Positions 39,703 through 55,173 of a stretch of 64,000 nt of DNA are shown in pieces. How positions within the stretch are numbered: position 1 is the stretch's first letter; every line of letters starts with the position of its first letter. A model generated the notes under the pieces. The model was not told the origin of the DNA. It made no database searches and worked only from the letters and a program-made list of their open reading frames with translations. The DNA is from Rotaria socialis. Its lineage: Eukaryota; Rotifera; Eurotatoria; Philodinida; Philodinidae. The DNA lies in assembly GCA_905331475.1 (NCBI GenBank), contig CAJNYU010002709.1, positions 47,815 to 111,814 of the forward strand, read 5' to 3'. A program made the translations under genes and the position numbers.

Positions 39703-40686
39703 ATGTCTGAAAGTACAGTCGAAACTATAAATTATTCTACAGAAAATTTTCAAACCGAACCTAGCATAGAACATTTAAACAGCGAACATGATAATTATGT
39801 TCTAAATAATCCCTCGATGGATTTGAAAGAACCTTACCAACAGTCACCATCAAACAATATGACTGATCAATTAGCCGATCAAACAATAACAACAAGTTTA
39901 AATCAAGATCCCGATGTGGAATATATTCAACGTCCCAATAGCAATCGAATCACTTATCGACAAGATATAGCTATCCGTTATTTACAACCACCAACTCCAC
40001 CACCATCTGGTCCTTTGATTATTCGTGAGATTCGCGCTTCTCCTCCTCCCGAACGTCATCCGTTGACCATTTACCAACGTTCTAATATCCCTAGAACTCC
40101 ACCACCAATTATAATTCGTGAGCGTCCACCGGTTCCACCTCCGATAGTGCCATCTCATACTATTCATAAATATATACCTGCACCTCCACCGCCTCCACAA
40201 AGAGTAATCATCGAACGACAAGCCCCGTTACCACAAAAGCCTCCACCTATAATTATTGAAAAATGGCTTCCCTATAAAACACCACCGCAACGGGAAGTAA
40301 TTGTCGAACGAGCTGAACCGCTACCACAAAGATCGGTACAAAAAAATACAATTATTACACATGAAGCTCCTGATATTGAGCTTGTAAGAAATATTCGACA
40401 TCTTGATACTGTTCGAGTAGATCCACGTGCGTATACTGTTCAGTATGGACCCAATTTAGTATCAAATGAATATGTTCTAAATATAATGGAACAATTAAGC
40501 CTTAAAAATAATTATGCGCAATCATTAATGACGAATAATAATCAATTTCAAACAATCAATTCCTATGTGCGTAGTCAAGCATCAATGGCTGATCAAGAAC
40601 ATGAAGAATCAAATTTGTGTCAAATACAAGATCGCGATATAGAAGAAATCCAGCGTACGAATGCGGATGAATTTAATGCAAAATAA
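39703..40686 (+). CDS. Proline-rich protein with PPP-III-E repeats, unrecognised
   Basis: Single exon of 327 residues from MSESTVET; the frame extends to an ATG at 39550, but the TATA box lies between. The N-terminal third is acidic and Asn/Ser-rich. The middle is a set of degenerate repeats with a proline cluster followed by an aliphatic run and a charged pair: PPPSGPLIIREIR, PPPIIIRERPPVPPP, PPPPPQRVIIERQAPLP, PPPIIIEKWLPY, PPQREVIVERAEPLP. The last third has no repeats. The pattern recalls structural or cytoskeletal scaffold proteins, but I do not recognise a family. No signal peptide or membrane segment when started at 39703. Confidence 0.75.
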   Translation: MSESTVETINYSTENFQTEPSIEHLNSEHDNYVLNNPSMDLKEPYQQSPSNNMTDQLADQTITTSLNQDPDVEYIQRPNSNRITYRQDIAIRYLQPPTPPPSGPLIIREIRASPPPERHPLTIYQRSNIPRTPPPIIIRERPPVPPPIVPSHTIHKYIPAPPPPPQRVIIERQAPLPQKPPPIIIEKWLPYKTPPQREVIVERAEPLPQRSVQKNTIITHEAPDIELVRNIRHLDTVRVDPRAYTVQYGPNLVSNEYVLNIMEQLSLKNNYAQSLMTNNNQFQTINSYVRSQASMADQEHEESNLCQIQDRDIEEIQRTNADEFNAK

Positions 40687-41020
40687 CTCGAAACGAAATG
40701 TTAAGTTTCGCTATATATTGCTGAAATAGACTTGGAAATTATCATCTATCTTCTTCAAAGAAACATAATTAAATCCTTTTTTTGCGATGTATCTTTTTTA
40801 AACTACCAGAACATCATTTAATTATAAATATATCCACTATTCATTTCTCTATTTAGATTCAACAATTTCAATCAAACAGATTCCATCTGATTAACTCGTT
40901 ACATGATTCTTATTTTATTGCTACTAATTGATAGTCATAAATTTTCTCTATTCATTTTTCATTTCTTTATATCTAGATATAATAATAAAAAATTCATTCT
41001 ACTGCAAAAAGTGAATTTGA

Positions 41021-43779
<2,759 letters not shown>

Positions 43780-43997
43780 CGCCAATGAAAGTTTATCAGA
43801 ACAAAAAAATCTTTTATTCCCGCCTCTTTTTTTTACAATGACTCAGAAATGATTTGTTTACATTCTAGCATTTTTTCAGTTGATAAAAAAAGAACTCAAT
43901 TTTACTTCGCGTATTTATTTGTTTACGATCAATTTATAGCTGTCCGACAGCTTCTATCATAATTCAGAAAATACACGAATAATGCACTTCCGATTTC

Positions 43998-44526
43998 TTA
44001 GCTTGATAGCTCACTTCTTTTACGACCGTAAATTCTCTCAAGATTTCTTTTATTTGTCTCGAATGAAATGTTATCATCGTTTTTACGAGTACAATATTCA
44101 GTAATGAAAAGTTTTGCACGTTGTTTTGAAATTCGTCCATGTCGACGGCGTGGCTCAGTGATTGCATTTTCCGGCTTGTCTTTTGACATGACAACATGTA
44201 CCTGTTCAAGCAGATCTGTATCGTTATTATAAATTTTTCTGATACATGGATAAAGCTTTTCCTCTTGAATATCAGCATTATTATTTCGATTATATGCTTC
44301 ACATGTACAAAATTTACTATTGGAAATATCGATTCTATTAGACGGATTACACAGGCAGAAAAAAAATGGCCTTAATTCATTCGGCTGACATTGATTTTCT
44401 AAACTAATAATTATTGAAAAAGAAAATGATTAAAATGAAATGCTTTTGTTGGCAAAAAAAATGTAACCTTTGTTTTAGTGTTGATTGATGGACGGCTGCT
44501 GATGAATTATCCTGGTTACGTTTCAT
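43998..44526 (-). CDS. Small two-exon protein (154 aa), unrecognised
   Basis: Found by joining exon 44526-44468 (ATG..) to exon 44403-43998 across a 64 bp intron (donor AAAG|GTTACA, acceptor AATTATTAG); phases match (2+1) and the joined frame runs to a TAA/TGA-type stop at 43998. The protein is basic, with a Cys pair region FCLCNPSN..KFCTCEAYN at about residues 34-54, an acidic middle (DTDLLEQVHVVMSKDKPENA) and an Arg/Lys-rich C-terminus (EPRRRHGRISKQRAKLF, RNLERIYGRKRSELSS). The CxC..CxC pair could bind a metal; this is inference. Convergent with VCP, 218 bp away. I do not recognise it; the clean splicing phase is the main support. Confidence 0.6.
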
Positions 44527-45189
44527 TTAAATACGCAAACGAAAAATTGATTGATATAGGCGTAGATATATAATAAAAATAAAGATTTTTAAACGATTCA
44601 TTTGTTCTTTGTTACCAACGTGATTATTAACGATAAAAATATTTAAGCGCTTAGAAAGTACAGTGGGCGGACATGCGAATAAGATAAAATTTTTCTTTTT
44701 CTATGTTGATAAAACAAAATCTAGAAGTTTTGAAGTGTGTTATTATCAAAAGAAGTATTTTGTTTTATTGCCGAGTTATTCAATCATGAATTTGCTTATT
44801 CACGGTGATGTGCACGATGGCTAAATAAATCAAGCATAAATCCACATAGATTCCGGAATCTTTGAATTCTTCAATTTTAGGTTCGATGACTCATTGACCA
44901 ATGTGACAAGGTTCGATTAACCTAAAGTAATGAGTATCTCATTGAAAATTTATTCCGTAGCAGGGTCTCTAAAAATGACTATGAACTTGAGAAAAGAGAC
45001 GCAAACAAATTTTATGTGAAATTATGCCCTTGACTTATATGCAAAATCGAATGCTGTAAATAGGCAAACATTATTTTAATTACGAACACATATCTGTTGC
45101 GTGGATTTTTTTTCTCTCTCTCTCTCGTTTTAACAAGACACACAGGGAAAAAAAGAACAATAACAATACAAAGTTTGTCTTTTATCTTT

Positions 45190-45831
45190 TTAAAAAGCCA
45201 ATTTCTTCATGAGTAAATAGACATTTGAATCAATTTTGAACCCATGTAAATTGTTGGCATCACCTTTTAAACGCATTAAAAGACCACCAAATGACACATA
45301 GGCAGATCTAAATCAGAGAACAAAAAGAAAACCGATTGCAATCTATATATATATATATATATATATATTGGACTAAGAATAAAACATAAATATAAATCAC
45401 ACAATAACAATTATATCGTTACAATGGTTCGTACCAGACCAATGCATTTACAGTCTTTTATTGGTCGCGTGCAAAAACACTGCCGGGTACGAGCAAATGA
45501 ACGTTAAACATTTATTTTAAAAGAAAATGTTGTTTTAATTTCAACTTACAATGTAGAAGCCGTATCAGTGGTACTCGATTCATCACCTTCAATTCGATAG
45601 ACTTGTCCATACATTACGTATTCAAATTGATCGGCGCGACTTGGAGCACCATCATGTTGATTGAATTCGCCTGTATCTGGTTTACCATCTTCACGTAATG
45701 TCGTACAAATTTTTAAACGAAATTTATCACCTTAAAATATACAAAAATGCCGTTAGAGTCGAAACATTTATGCTTAGACTTTTTCTTCTCTTTTTCATTA
45801 AACTACAGAACGAAAATTATGGACGTATAAA

Positions 45832-45864
<33 letters not shown>

Positions 45865-46902
45865 AAGAAAAAGCACCTTCTCAATTTTTTTTATGGCACT
45901 TGGCGTAATACCTTTTCTCGTTAGACATTGATGTGAGTTGATATCGTCAATACACGACGATCGTTTTTATTATCATCGTGAGAGACAGCTTAGTGTGTGT
46001 GCGCGCGCATTTTTATTATCACTGCGATAGGACTCTATTGATTGCCTTAAGTGAAATTAAGTCAGCTGTATATATGTATGATAAACGAGGATTTATAAGC
46101 TTTATTTGAATTAAATTTTTCTCTCTCTATTGGACATTTACTTCTGCTTGCTGTGATCGATAAAAGAATGATGCAATCATTCAGTTCTACTTCTACTGAA
46201 CTATGAACTAAAGGATTACATTCTAGAGCAGCCCAATTTTTTCTCTTCTTCCGTCTACATTACTTTAATATATGCTTTGTGTACGTGTCCAAATTGTGCA
46301 AGTAGTTGTAACAGCAGAGAAATAATCCAAACAAGAGAATAATTTGAAAATGACGAACAGCTGTGATCAACATTTTCTCTCGTCGTCTCTCTGTTTCTCG
46401 TTTACCTATTGAATTTCCTCCCTTTTTCTCTATCCTACACTCTCTGCCCAATACGAATTTCGAGACCTTTTTCTTACTCACCGTACTTATGTTCTTATCA
46501 GATTATATAAATATATATGTAAGCAACAAAAAAAGAAAATGGCAAGAGAGAAATTGGCATTACTTATACACATTTCTTTCGTTTCTATTATTCATTTTCT
46601 TTTTTATTTGATATTGATACCCTTCATTTTCGTTATATATATATATATACATACGTACAAAGCATTAACAAAAAAAAATACAACTAACCGAGTTCCATTG
46701 GATAAATTTGTGTATTAACATCAAGCAGTAATTCCATTTTAAATGATTCTGATTCACAAAAAATACGTGAAACTAAATAAAAATAATTTCATCAATGAAA
46801 GAAATCAAAAAGATATATTTCTTAATTACCTCGAAGAAATTTTTTACCACCAAAATCAATATCTTTAACACCGAAGATATCTTCGAAGAGAATATCAGCC
46901 AT
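45190..46902 (-). CDS. POLR2H: RNA polymerase I/II/III common subunit RPABC3 (RPB8)
   Basis: Shared small subunit of all three nuclear RNA polymerases. Four exons, 46902-46830, 46772-46689, 45730-45550 and 45307-45190, give 151 residues (human 150). Matches run the full length: [74 protein letters not shown] and the diagnostic C-terminus [18 protein letters not shown] then LLMKKLAF. None of these exons is long enough to stand out as an open frame. Intron 2 is 958 bp and contains a GA microsatellite and AT runs, unlike the other introns (50-240 bp). An acceptor ATATTTTAG lies 8 nt before the ATG. Confidence 0.97.
45838..45866. repeat. GA microsatellite in RPB8 intron 2
   Basis: Near-perfect (GA)n run of about 14 units. 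Shorter (TA)n runs are at 45345-45368, 46635-46650 and 47758-47778. Confidence 0.8.
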
Positions 46903-46910
46903 GATTATAT

Positions 46911-46930
46911 CTAAAATATTCATTCATTCG
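46911..46930 (-). promoter_or_regulatory. 3' splice acceptor 8 nt before the RPB8 ATG
   Basis: Minus strand reads GAATGAATATTTTAG, then 8 nt and the ATG. No coding exon upstream. Confidence 0.5.
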
Positions 46931-49087
46931 AGATTTCAATCTCATTAAGTTCCTTGACCTTTTTCTTTTACTACTAATAAATTTCTCTCTCGATCAAATT
47001 TCATATTGGATACTTTAAGTCGATCCTGTATATTGACTATAACTATAGTTAATAGGGAGTATAAAAAAAAGAAGAAGAAAATGTCATCGTCTATGATGTA
47101 ATATACGATCGATGGTTACAATTCATTTAAAAGGCAATTCGTTTTGATATTTTCATACATTCTGAATAGATAAATTTTTTGTTGAGATATTGAATTTCTA
47201 AGAAATTGTCATTTACAGCAGACATGTCTGAAAAATCGAGTTTACTTGGAAATTCAATATCTAGAAAAAAGAACATTCTGTTTTTGCCGTTGAAATTTTA
47301 TCAGATTCGAAAATTCATGCATAATGAAGTTATTTTTCTCTACTTTAGGAGAAAATTATGTGTTTGGATAAGTGTTGTTCATTACAACATTCTGCATTGA
47401 AACAAAAGATAGACATTAACAAATTGTTTGATGTCTTAGTTTCCTTGTAGAATATTTCGTGTGAATTACACAAAAAAAGTCAATATTCATATTATTACTC
47501 GTAAATCGTATGTTAATGTTCTTGAGAGTTTATAAAACAAATACCGTCGATGTCTTAGTAGAGTTGAACGTATAATATCTGAAATCTTACAATTGCATCG
47601 ATGACGATGTTGATTTAATAATCTACCTAAGTTTTTTTTTCTGGCCACTAGCAAACGAATATTCTCAATTGTCTAATCACTATTATCGAGAAACCTCTAG
47701 ATTTCATTATAATAGTTTGTGTATTACATAAAAATATTTATTAGAGACAGTATTATTTATATATATATATATATATATTCTTTCAATACTATTTTATGGC
47801 GAATAGGCAAGATAGTATTTATCTTGCAATCACATATAATTATGAATTGATGTTGTTTTACATCTGATGGTGAAATTCATAGGATTATTACCCATTGTCA
47901 CATTCTTCGTGTTTGTGATCTTAGCTTTCAAAAACAAAAAACATAAAACTATTAACATACAATCTTATGGTTTTTATTGAAAGGAAGTTTTCAAAATTTA
48001 ATCGAACTTTGTAACCTGTTATATTATTCGGAAGTACTACAATGTCTATGATGATTAATCTAAAAACTAAATAAATAAATCAAATCTATTCGTCAAAAAG
48101 GTAAAAAAAAGTCGAATATATTTTTTCAGGAAAAATTCAACTACAATACAATAAAATAGAAAGGATACTATTGCTTAACATCTAATGCCAATATATTCTT
48201 AATAAACGACATTATAGATGTCAGGCGACGACTATCGAAATGCAGAAGTCGTCCAATGTGGATGAATTTCTAGACGAATACGACATTTTTATTCTCCTCA
48301 GTCAATAAATAAAAATACAGGATGCAGAGCAGCCTCTGTGTTGATGTTACTGTTTCCAGCGAAACACTTTAAAAGTACGATGCAATGCCGAGAGAGCTTA
48401 ATTAAATGTTAATCTCCCAATAACTTCACACGTTCTACAGACATTCATACAAATTATGTTTTAGTGGGAACAATCCGATTGTGGAAATAAAATTGGCAAA
48501 TGAATTGTATGATTACATATAAACATCCAGCGATGTCACTGCTATTTGGACACACCATTAGTTCACACGTGAACAGAGACATTCGTAAGCATGGGGATTT
48601 CATTCATGTATGAATTAGCAGCGCAACAGCAAAATCTTGATCAATTATGAAGAACCTTTATCAATAAATTTTGTTACGACTTTGCACATTTTTTTCTTCA
48701 TACTAACCTATTAATAAAAGTCAGCTACGTAAACTATACGAATGATATTGGACAAAAATATGCTTAATCTAATTGTCGAAAGAATTGAACAATAAATACA
48801 CGTGCTTGGCAGAATTCTACGGTTTAAAAAAAATAACTTGAACTGTTTTACAATAGTCAGTAAGAAAAAGAAAAGGATAAAGCTGATTTTTCCTGTCGGC
48901 TTGGGTTTTAGAAGCTTTCTGGTTGAACTAAATATATTTTTAGCTTTTTATATTGTTCGTTTTAAGCAAAACTTTTTCTCTATAAATATCTATAGAAACT
49001 CTCCGAGTAACTTTTTAATCTCAACAAGCCGAATTTTATTTTAAATTAGATGTATTTAAAAAATTATTCAAATAATTTAGCTTAAAA
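46931..49087. other. Intergenic DNA
   Basis: AT-rich, 2.1 kb; short open frames at 47206-47400 and 48802-49044 show no domain or splice support. Contains an AT microsatellite near 47758. Confidence 0.35.
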
Positions 49088-49987
49088 TCACATCATAAAT
49101 CCATATTGATTGATAATAAAACCTTCTCGATGATAAAATTTATGTGCTCTTCCTCGTTGACATCCGCTATCCAAAGTTAATTGATCGATGCCTAATTTTT
49201 TGGCTTCATTTTTCATATAATTAATTAAACATCGACCAACACCTGAACTTCGGCTGTTTTCATTTGTAACCAAATCATCACAATAGATATGCTCAGCATA
49301 TTTCATATTACGAGCTACACGATAGACGGCTAAACCGAGTATTTCATCGTTCATTGCGACTATGATTCGAGCTGGACCCGTACGGCATATATCACGAATT
49401 TGATTAACATATGTTTTTTCATCGTCCGGTAAATGCGGTCGCAGCTGTCGAAAGATGCCATGAGCTTGAATTAGCAAGTGTTCATTGTCTTTTTCTGATA
49501 ATTCTGTTACATCAACAATACGAATTTGATCATTACTTGTTAGTAACTCATTCTTTCGTAAAGAAAATTCAAAAACATATATTGTTAAACCAAGCCGAAA
49601 AAAGAATCGATGTGCATCGGTATTTGTAGGATCGCAATGAACAAGAATTTTCGTTGCACCGCATTCTTTCGCTTTTTTCATTAAGTCATTAAGAAGACGT
49701 GTACCTAAGCCATGATTTCGTTCTTTTTCATCAACAACTATATCGTCGATTTCAAAACGGATCGTATCAAATGTACTTAGAAAAGTTCGATAGACAGCTA
49801 ACGCTAGAACTGTTGTTTCGGATTCGAATTTTCGTATAATACCACATATATGTAACCCGTTTAAATGTTGAACATAATCTTCGGATGTTAATTTACTTAA
49901 ATTAGGACGAAGTTGTGCGTGAACAGATAAACAAGAGGCCAATCGAAGTACGGTTTCATCGAATGAAACGAATATTTCATTCGGCAT
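49088..49987 (-). CDS. Tandem GNAT-family N-acetyltransferase
   Basis: Single-exon, 299 residues, two GNAT folds in a row. Domain 1 (to about residue 145) has the acetyl-CoA P-loop pattern in IDDIVVDEKERNHGLGTRLL and CDPTNTDAHRFFFRLG; domain 2 has DDLVTNENSRSSGVGRCLIN (RxxGxG) and LDSGCQRGRAHKFYHREGF. The second domain reads like the small bacterial GNATs in which the LDSG..AHxFYxxxGF block is standard. Substrate unknown: could be an amino compound, polyamine or protein N-terminus. It is the only clearly intronless enzyme gene in a set of intron-rich neighbours, which with the bacterial look suggests horizontal acquisition plus an internal duplication. Base composition does not differ from neighbours, so transfer would be old. 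Confidence 0.85.
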   Translation of the reverse strand: MPNEIFVSFDETVLRLASCLSVHAQLRPNLSKLTSEDYVQHLNGLHICGIIRKFESETTVLALAVYRTFLSTFDTIRFEIDDIVVDEKERNHGLGTRLLNDLMKKAKECGATKILVHCDPTNTDAHRFFFRLGLTIYVFEFSLRKNELLTSNDQIRIVDVTELSEKDNEHLLIQAHGIFRQLRPHLPDDEKTYVNQIRDICRTGPARIIVAMNDEILGLAVYRVARNMKYAEHIYCDDLVTNENSRSSGVGRCLINYMKNEAKKLGIDQLTLDSGCQRGRAHKFYHREGFIINQYGFMM

Positions 49988-51009
49988 TTTAACACTTCGA
50001 TTTCTTTAATGGTTGTGAGAATCTTTTGAGGGAGTCGAACGAACTTAGGATTAGAGCAGACACCATTCTAGAGGCACACGAAATGGTCCTATTGGTTAGA
50101 TAGATTGAATCGAAGCACAAACTTTTGATAATAAAACCTCGCATAAGCTTTGTCATCAACAATAAAAACGGATCTGGTCCTCAGGAAAAGCAGCCTATGG
50201 ATCCAATAGTAATGCGCTAAAAACTTTCTTTGTGCATATGGACTTTTTGCATGACAAAGAAAAAAAGAAGGACAGCTGCGGGGCCTGTATCTGTGACAGT
50301 TATTGACTACGATACAGTACCTTAGCTCAGAGGCATCTCATTTTACAGAGAATTACATTTTCTGCTTAATTTAAGTATGTAGTTTTCGAAATAAAGTTGT
50401 ACTTGACATGTTCTCCATGAGTAATTCATATAATATATACATAGTTTGATTTGCTTTTTTCTTTACAAATCTATGTTTAGTAATTTAAATTCAAGACTAA
50501 AGGGCGACCCAAGAGTCTTAGAAAAATTGCCCTTTCTCGTTTACAACAAATCTAAAAACTGCTCGAACTTTGACGTCTTTTCTAATGGCTAATGTGTATA
50601 CTTGACCAATGACATAACCTTTTTTTGTAAAAAAATGATTCAAGATCGTTTTCAGAAAAAAATGTATAGAATTATTTCAGTGATGATAAGTATTCGCTGA
50701 GTTAACTACCATGATGGAACGAAAGTACTTCGTAACATACATTTACGTATGACGATTTCCACCCACAAATGATATTGATCTATTTTCATCGCATGACATC
50801 TATCCGAAGAAAAGATTCGATACTAGTTCTATCCAATTATGTACGAAGCTACTCGCCACGTTCGTTTTTGTTTTTTATTTATTTATTTGTTGTTTTTTTC
50901 TCCACTGTATGAGACATGACATTTTTAGTGATCAAACCCCGAGTAGTGTCTGACAGATTTGATTGATAGATACATTTAGATTTTATTCGTATGCATCAAT
51001 ATCAACGTA
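49988..51009. other. Divergent intergenic region
   Basis: One kb between the GNAT gene (minus) and COG3 (plus); expected to hold both promoters. An ATG at 50991, out of frame with COG3, opens a frame that overlaps the COG3 start and ends near 51086. Confidence 0.4.
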
Positions 51010-54000
51010 ATGCAATCGATTTCGTCTACAGACTCATTACAATCATCGCTATCGGCACTGATCGATCGAACAACCTTATGGGATAATTCACCTAAAAATG
51101 ATGATAATAAAAACGACAAATGTGTTGCACCATTGAGCGACAGTGCATGGCAATCGGTTAGTTTACTAAATGATTTAATTGAATCGAAATATGGCTCGAA
51201 TACGAATAATGTAAGAATCAAGTTGTTAATTGATTTTCTTCAAGGTGATTGCGTGTTTTTACTCGTTTCAGAATTCAAATACTAGCGAATTAATTCCATG
51301 GACTAATGCTGATTTAAAACAAGTATGAAAAACGAATAAAAAAATGTTTTTGTTCTATTGAGAATTGTTTTTAGTTAGACAATTGGATTGAGCAAACACT
51401 AGGAAAATATGACAGTACACCAATCTCTTCAGCAGGAGATTTACAACAAGGGTAAGTTCATCCGTAAGGATTCATGAAAACATAGAGTCTAAATTTGTTT
51501 CTTTTTCTCTATAGAAATACATTTGAACATATTTGTCTATGGGAACAGCAATGTCAAAATTTGTACAATGATGTTAATGAAGCAGTTAAATATTTAGATA
51601 CACTTCATGATACATATACAAAAGTATCTTATAAGACGAATTCCCTTTATCGAGCTTGTGAACAATTATTAGCTGATCAGACAAAATTATTAAATATTAC
51701 AGAATGTATTGAAAATCGTCTATTGTACTTCGATGATGTTGATCGATTTTCTAAAGTAAAAAGAAGAAAAAGAAAATTCTCTTCTAGAAAAATATTTATT
51801 TTAATTTTTTTAGAATCTTTCAATCAGTCCATTAGTCTCTGATGTCAAACAATTAATTCCAACATTAACGCGTATAGATGAATGTCTTGCTTATTTCGAC
51901 ACGCATGTCTGTTAAACTATATCGTCGTTTATTGTTGTTTATTTTTGATTATTTTAGGATTCATTTAAACAATCTCTGATTTACAAAAGTCAAATGAAAC
52001 AAGTTTTATTCAAAGCATTAAATATCATCAAAGCACATATTATTCATATCTTACATAATTCTTCAAATACTATAGATCCGAACAAGGTAGGTAAGTTTTA
52101 ATTTTGCAATACATTTACTATTAGTTTCTTTTTTTTTATTGAATTAGAATCATACGCTTTTATCCGACGATGCTTATACTTTATTTTATGGACGGTTTCG
52201 GATAAATGCGCCAAAAGTAAAAGTATTAGCTGAAGAACTTGAACAACGATGTTCGAGAAATTCTGAGTAAGTCATGGGAAATGTGATCGGATTTTTATTA
52301 ATACTCTCATTTTTAGATACGAAAAAACACTTTCCGACTGTCATGAATGTTATGCTAATGAGAGACGAATGTTATTAGCGGCAAGGTGAGAAAGATTGGT
52401 TTCTTATAATTTCTTGTTTTTACATTTTCATGGCGATTTATTTAGTGTGCAAAGTGCTATTCAAGATTTAGCGATCAAACATGAACGAGATATGTGTACA
52501 TTGGTAAATAGATTATTTATTTTTTTGCGAAATTATATAATAGACATTACTTCTAGGTTCGTGGTGGTTGCGCATTTTTATTGCATCTTTGTCAAGATGA
52601 ATATCAACTTTTTTATCAATTTTTTTCAAAACATTCAGTATACTTAGAGTAAGTTTTGAAGAAATATTGCATGATTCAATAGTCTTCCGAATAGGGATAA
52701 ATTTGAAGTCACTGCTGGTTCGAGGATTTTGTTTACGCTGAGTCAATATGAAATCTATGAAGTATGATATTGGATTTTCTTCATAGATTTGAGTAGTAAA
52801 ATAATAGGTAGCTCTTGTGAGTTGAAATCGACTGATCTTATCACCGTAGGGTAATGTTTACAATCATTCAGTAGAAACAACAAATAGAGCAATCCGATAA
52901 GAAATAACATGACCCATTTTGAATAACAAATTACGTCTGTCGTTTTAGTACAATGCTCTCGGAGTTTTGTAACGTACTCTACGATAATCTTCGTTCTCGT
53001 ATTATTCATGTGATTCATTTGGAAACTCTTGCAGAACTAGTAACCATCTTGAAAGTTGAAATGATCGAAGAACATGTGAAAAACAGTGGTATGAAAATAT
53101 GATTTTGTTAATTCTTTTGTAATGTTCGATTTTTCTAGCAAAAGAATTGTCAACATTTGAAACAGTATGCACACAGATGCTTGAAGATGTTCAAGAACGA
53201 CTTGTATATCGTACACAAGTTTATATACGCAATGAAATTCTTGGTTATAAGCCATCGCCTGGTGACATTGCTTATCCGGAAAAACTCGAAATGATGCAGG
53301 TAGATATTTCTAGTTGGACGGGAGGAAGAAATTCTTTGTAGGAATTTGATGGACCTTGTCGGGTACTAAGCAATCAAAAAAATAGGATTCTTTCACATGG
53401 GAAGTGTTTACCAAAAAAAGTTTTTTTTTTTGTACAGAAAATTGCTCAATCACTAAAAGAACAACGTGTATCAAGATTAAATTCTCAATCTTCTGTTGAC
53501 TCATCTAATGACATCGTTTTCGAAACCATACCTGGTACGGACCTGTCGGTTATTTCAACTTCTATGTCAACAAAAGATGGACAGGTGTCGTCACCGGCTG
53601 ACCTTCATGGCATGTGGTATCCAACTGTACGACGAACACTTGTTTGTTTATCAAAATTATTTCGTTGTCTCGACGTAAATATAATCTTGCTGTTTTCTTG
53701 AAAAAAACTAAGAATTTTCCTATTTTTAGCGTAATATTTTTCAAGGTTTATCTCAAGAAACGCTAACAATGTGTGTTCAATCTTTAATCGCTGCAAGTGA
53801 TCTTATTACGAAAGGGAAAACACCTATAGACGGTCGGCTGTTTTTAATAAAACATTTACTTATACTACGCGAACAAATCGCACCATTTAATGTTGATTTT
53901 GCTGTTAAAGAAATGGTTATCGATTTCACAAAATTAAAAGAAGCAGCGATGAAATTTCTGTCGAAAAAATCCAAATTATTATCTATGAATCGTGATAACG

Positions 54001-54778
54001 CATTTTTAGACTTTCTTCTTCAAGGCACATTACAAGTGAAAGAATCATTTATTGATTCTAAACGTGAAGTTGATAAACATTTAAAGCAAACATGTGAATT
54101 ATATATAGCAGATTTATCCCGTCTATTATGCGGGACAATAAGACAATATTTAGAGCGAGCACAAGTTATACTAAAAATGAATCATGATCAAAATAATACA
54201 CAGAAAGTTTCATTAAGACAACAACCCTTTGCTAAACCTGAAGTCATGCATGATCTTATTATAGAAAATTATAATTCAATGAAAAAACAATTACCCGATA
54301 TATTCAAAATTATGTCACTTTATTTAGCAAATAAAGATACGGAACAAATATTATTTAAACCTATTAAAGTAAGTTTTGACAAAAATGAATTGTCATAATT
54401 ATCGATAAGACAATTTTCCTAGCCACGAAATTCAAGCCGCGCTTACTTTTTAATATTGACCTGTGAATTTGTTTTTCTCTTCTAGAATAACATACAGCAA
54501 GCATATCAAGAATTAATTATTCTAATTCGTGATCAGTATTCTGAAGAAGATCTTCAGATTATCGGATGTCCATCGCAAGAACAAGTAAGAAAAATAGATT
54601 TCTTTTTGAGTTCGTATTCGGAATGAATCCAAGAGAAAAACATCTTTTCATACGTTCTATTCAGCCTTTGAAATTTACCTATATAGTGCCCTCTCTCCTT
54701 CGCAAGAATTCGGTAATCAAATATTTATTCTTCAATTTTTAGATAAGTCTACTGATTTCAACATCGTCATCAAAATGA
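51010..54778 (+). CDS. COG3: Conserved oligomeric Golgi complex subunit 3
   Basis: Lobe A subunit of the COG tether for retrograde vesicles within the Golgi. Sixteen exons were traced: 51010-51210, 51272-51322, 51375-51451, 51515-51755, 51814-51906, 51958-52086, 52148-52266, 52317-52385, 52446-52503, 52557-52648, 52949-53088, 53139-53299, 53438-53674, 53730-54368, 54486-54584, 54743-54778. The sum is a multiple of three and gives 813 residues (human 828). Family matches: coiled-coil N-terminal part (NDVNEAVKYLDTLHDTYTKV, YRACEQLLADQTKLL), RIIHVIHLETLAELV, QMLEDVQERLVYRTQVYI, GYKPSPGDIAYPEKL, ADLHGMWYPTVRRTLVCLSK, FLIKHLLILREQIAPFN, MSLYLANKDTEQILFKPIK. Exon 5 has a non-standard donor context (GTCTGT) chosen for phase. 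Intron 10 is 300 bp, the rest about 50-140 bp. STX5, another Golgi SNARE component, starts 395 bp downstream on the same strand. Confidence 0.96.
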
Positions 54779-55173
54779 AGGAAAGAACACTTATGGCCAT
54801 CACTATTTTCTGAATCTCATTTATTCATTCCAATAAAATATTTTACACGAGGGAAATTAAAATAGTTTATCTTCTTTTTCCTTTCTTTTATGTATTGCAA
54901 TGTTTCGTATGATATCAAAATATTGGTGGTTTTTTCTTTCTTTGATACTTTATGATATGTGATGATCCTATGCTGTTTTTTTGTTTCATTTGTTATTTCT
55001 TTGAACTAAAAACAAACAAATAATGATCATCATTGGTCCTCTTTCGTTTTTATTTACATTAAAATAGACTAACTAATTTTCAGATCTATATATTTTTTTG
55101 AATTTATTTCAATTGGTAACGTTGTTCTTCGAGTGCGTGAAACAAACACACAAGAAAACACCTGATTTATTGT

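Noticed and set aside
39982..40221. Trp/Arg-rich minus-strand frame
   Set aside because: Exact antisense shadow of the proline-rich repeats (CCA/CCT codons read as TGG/AGG).
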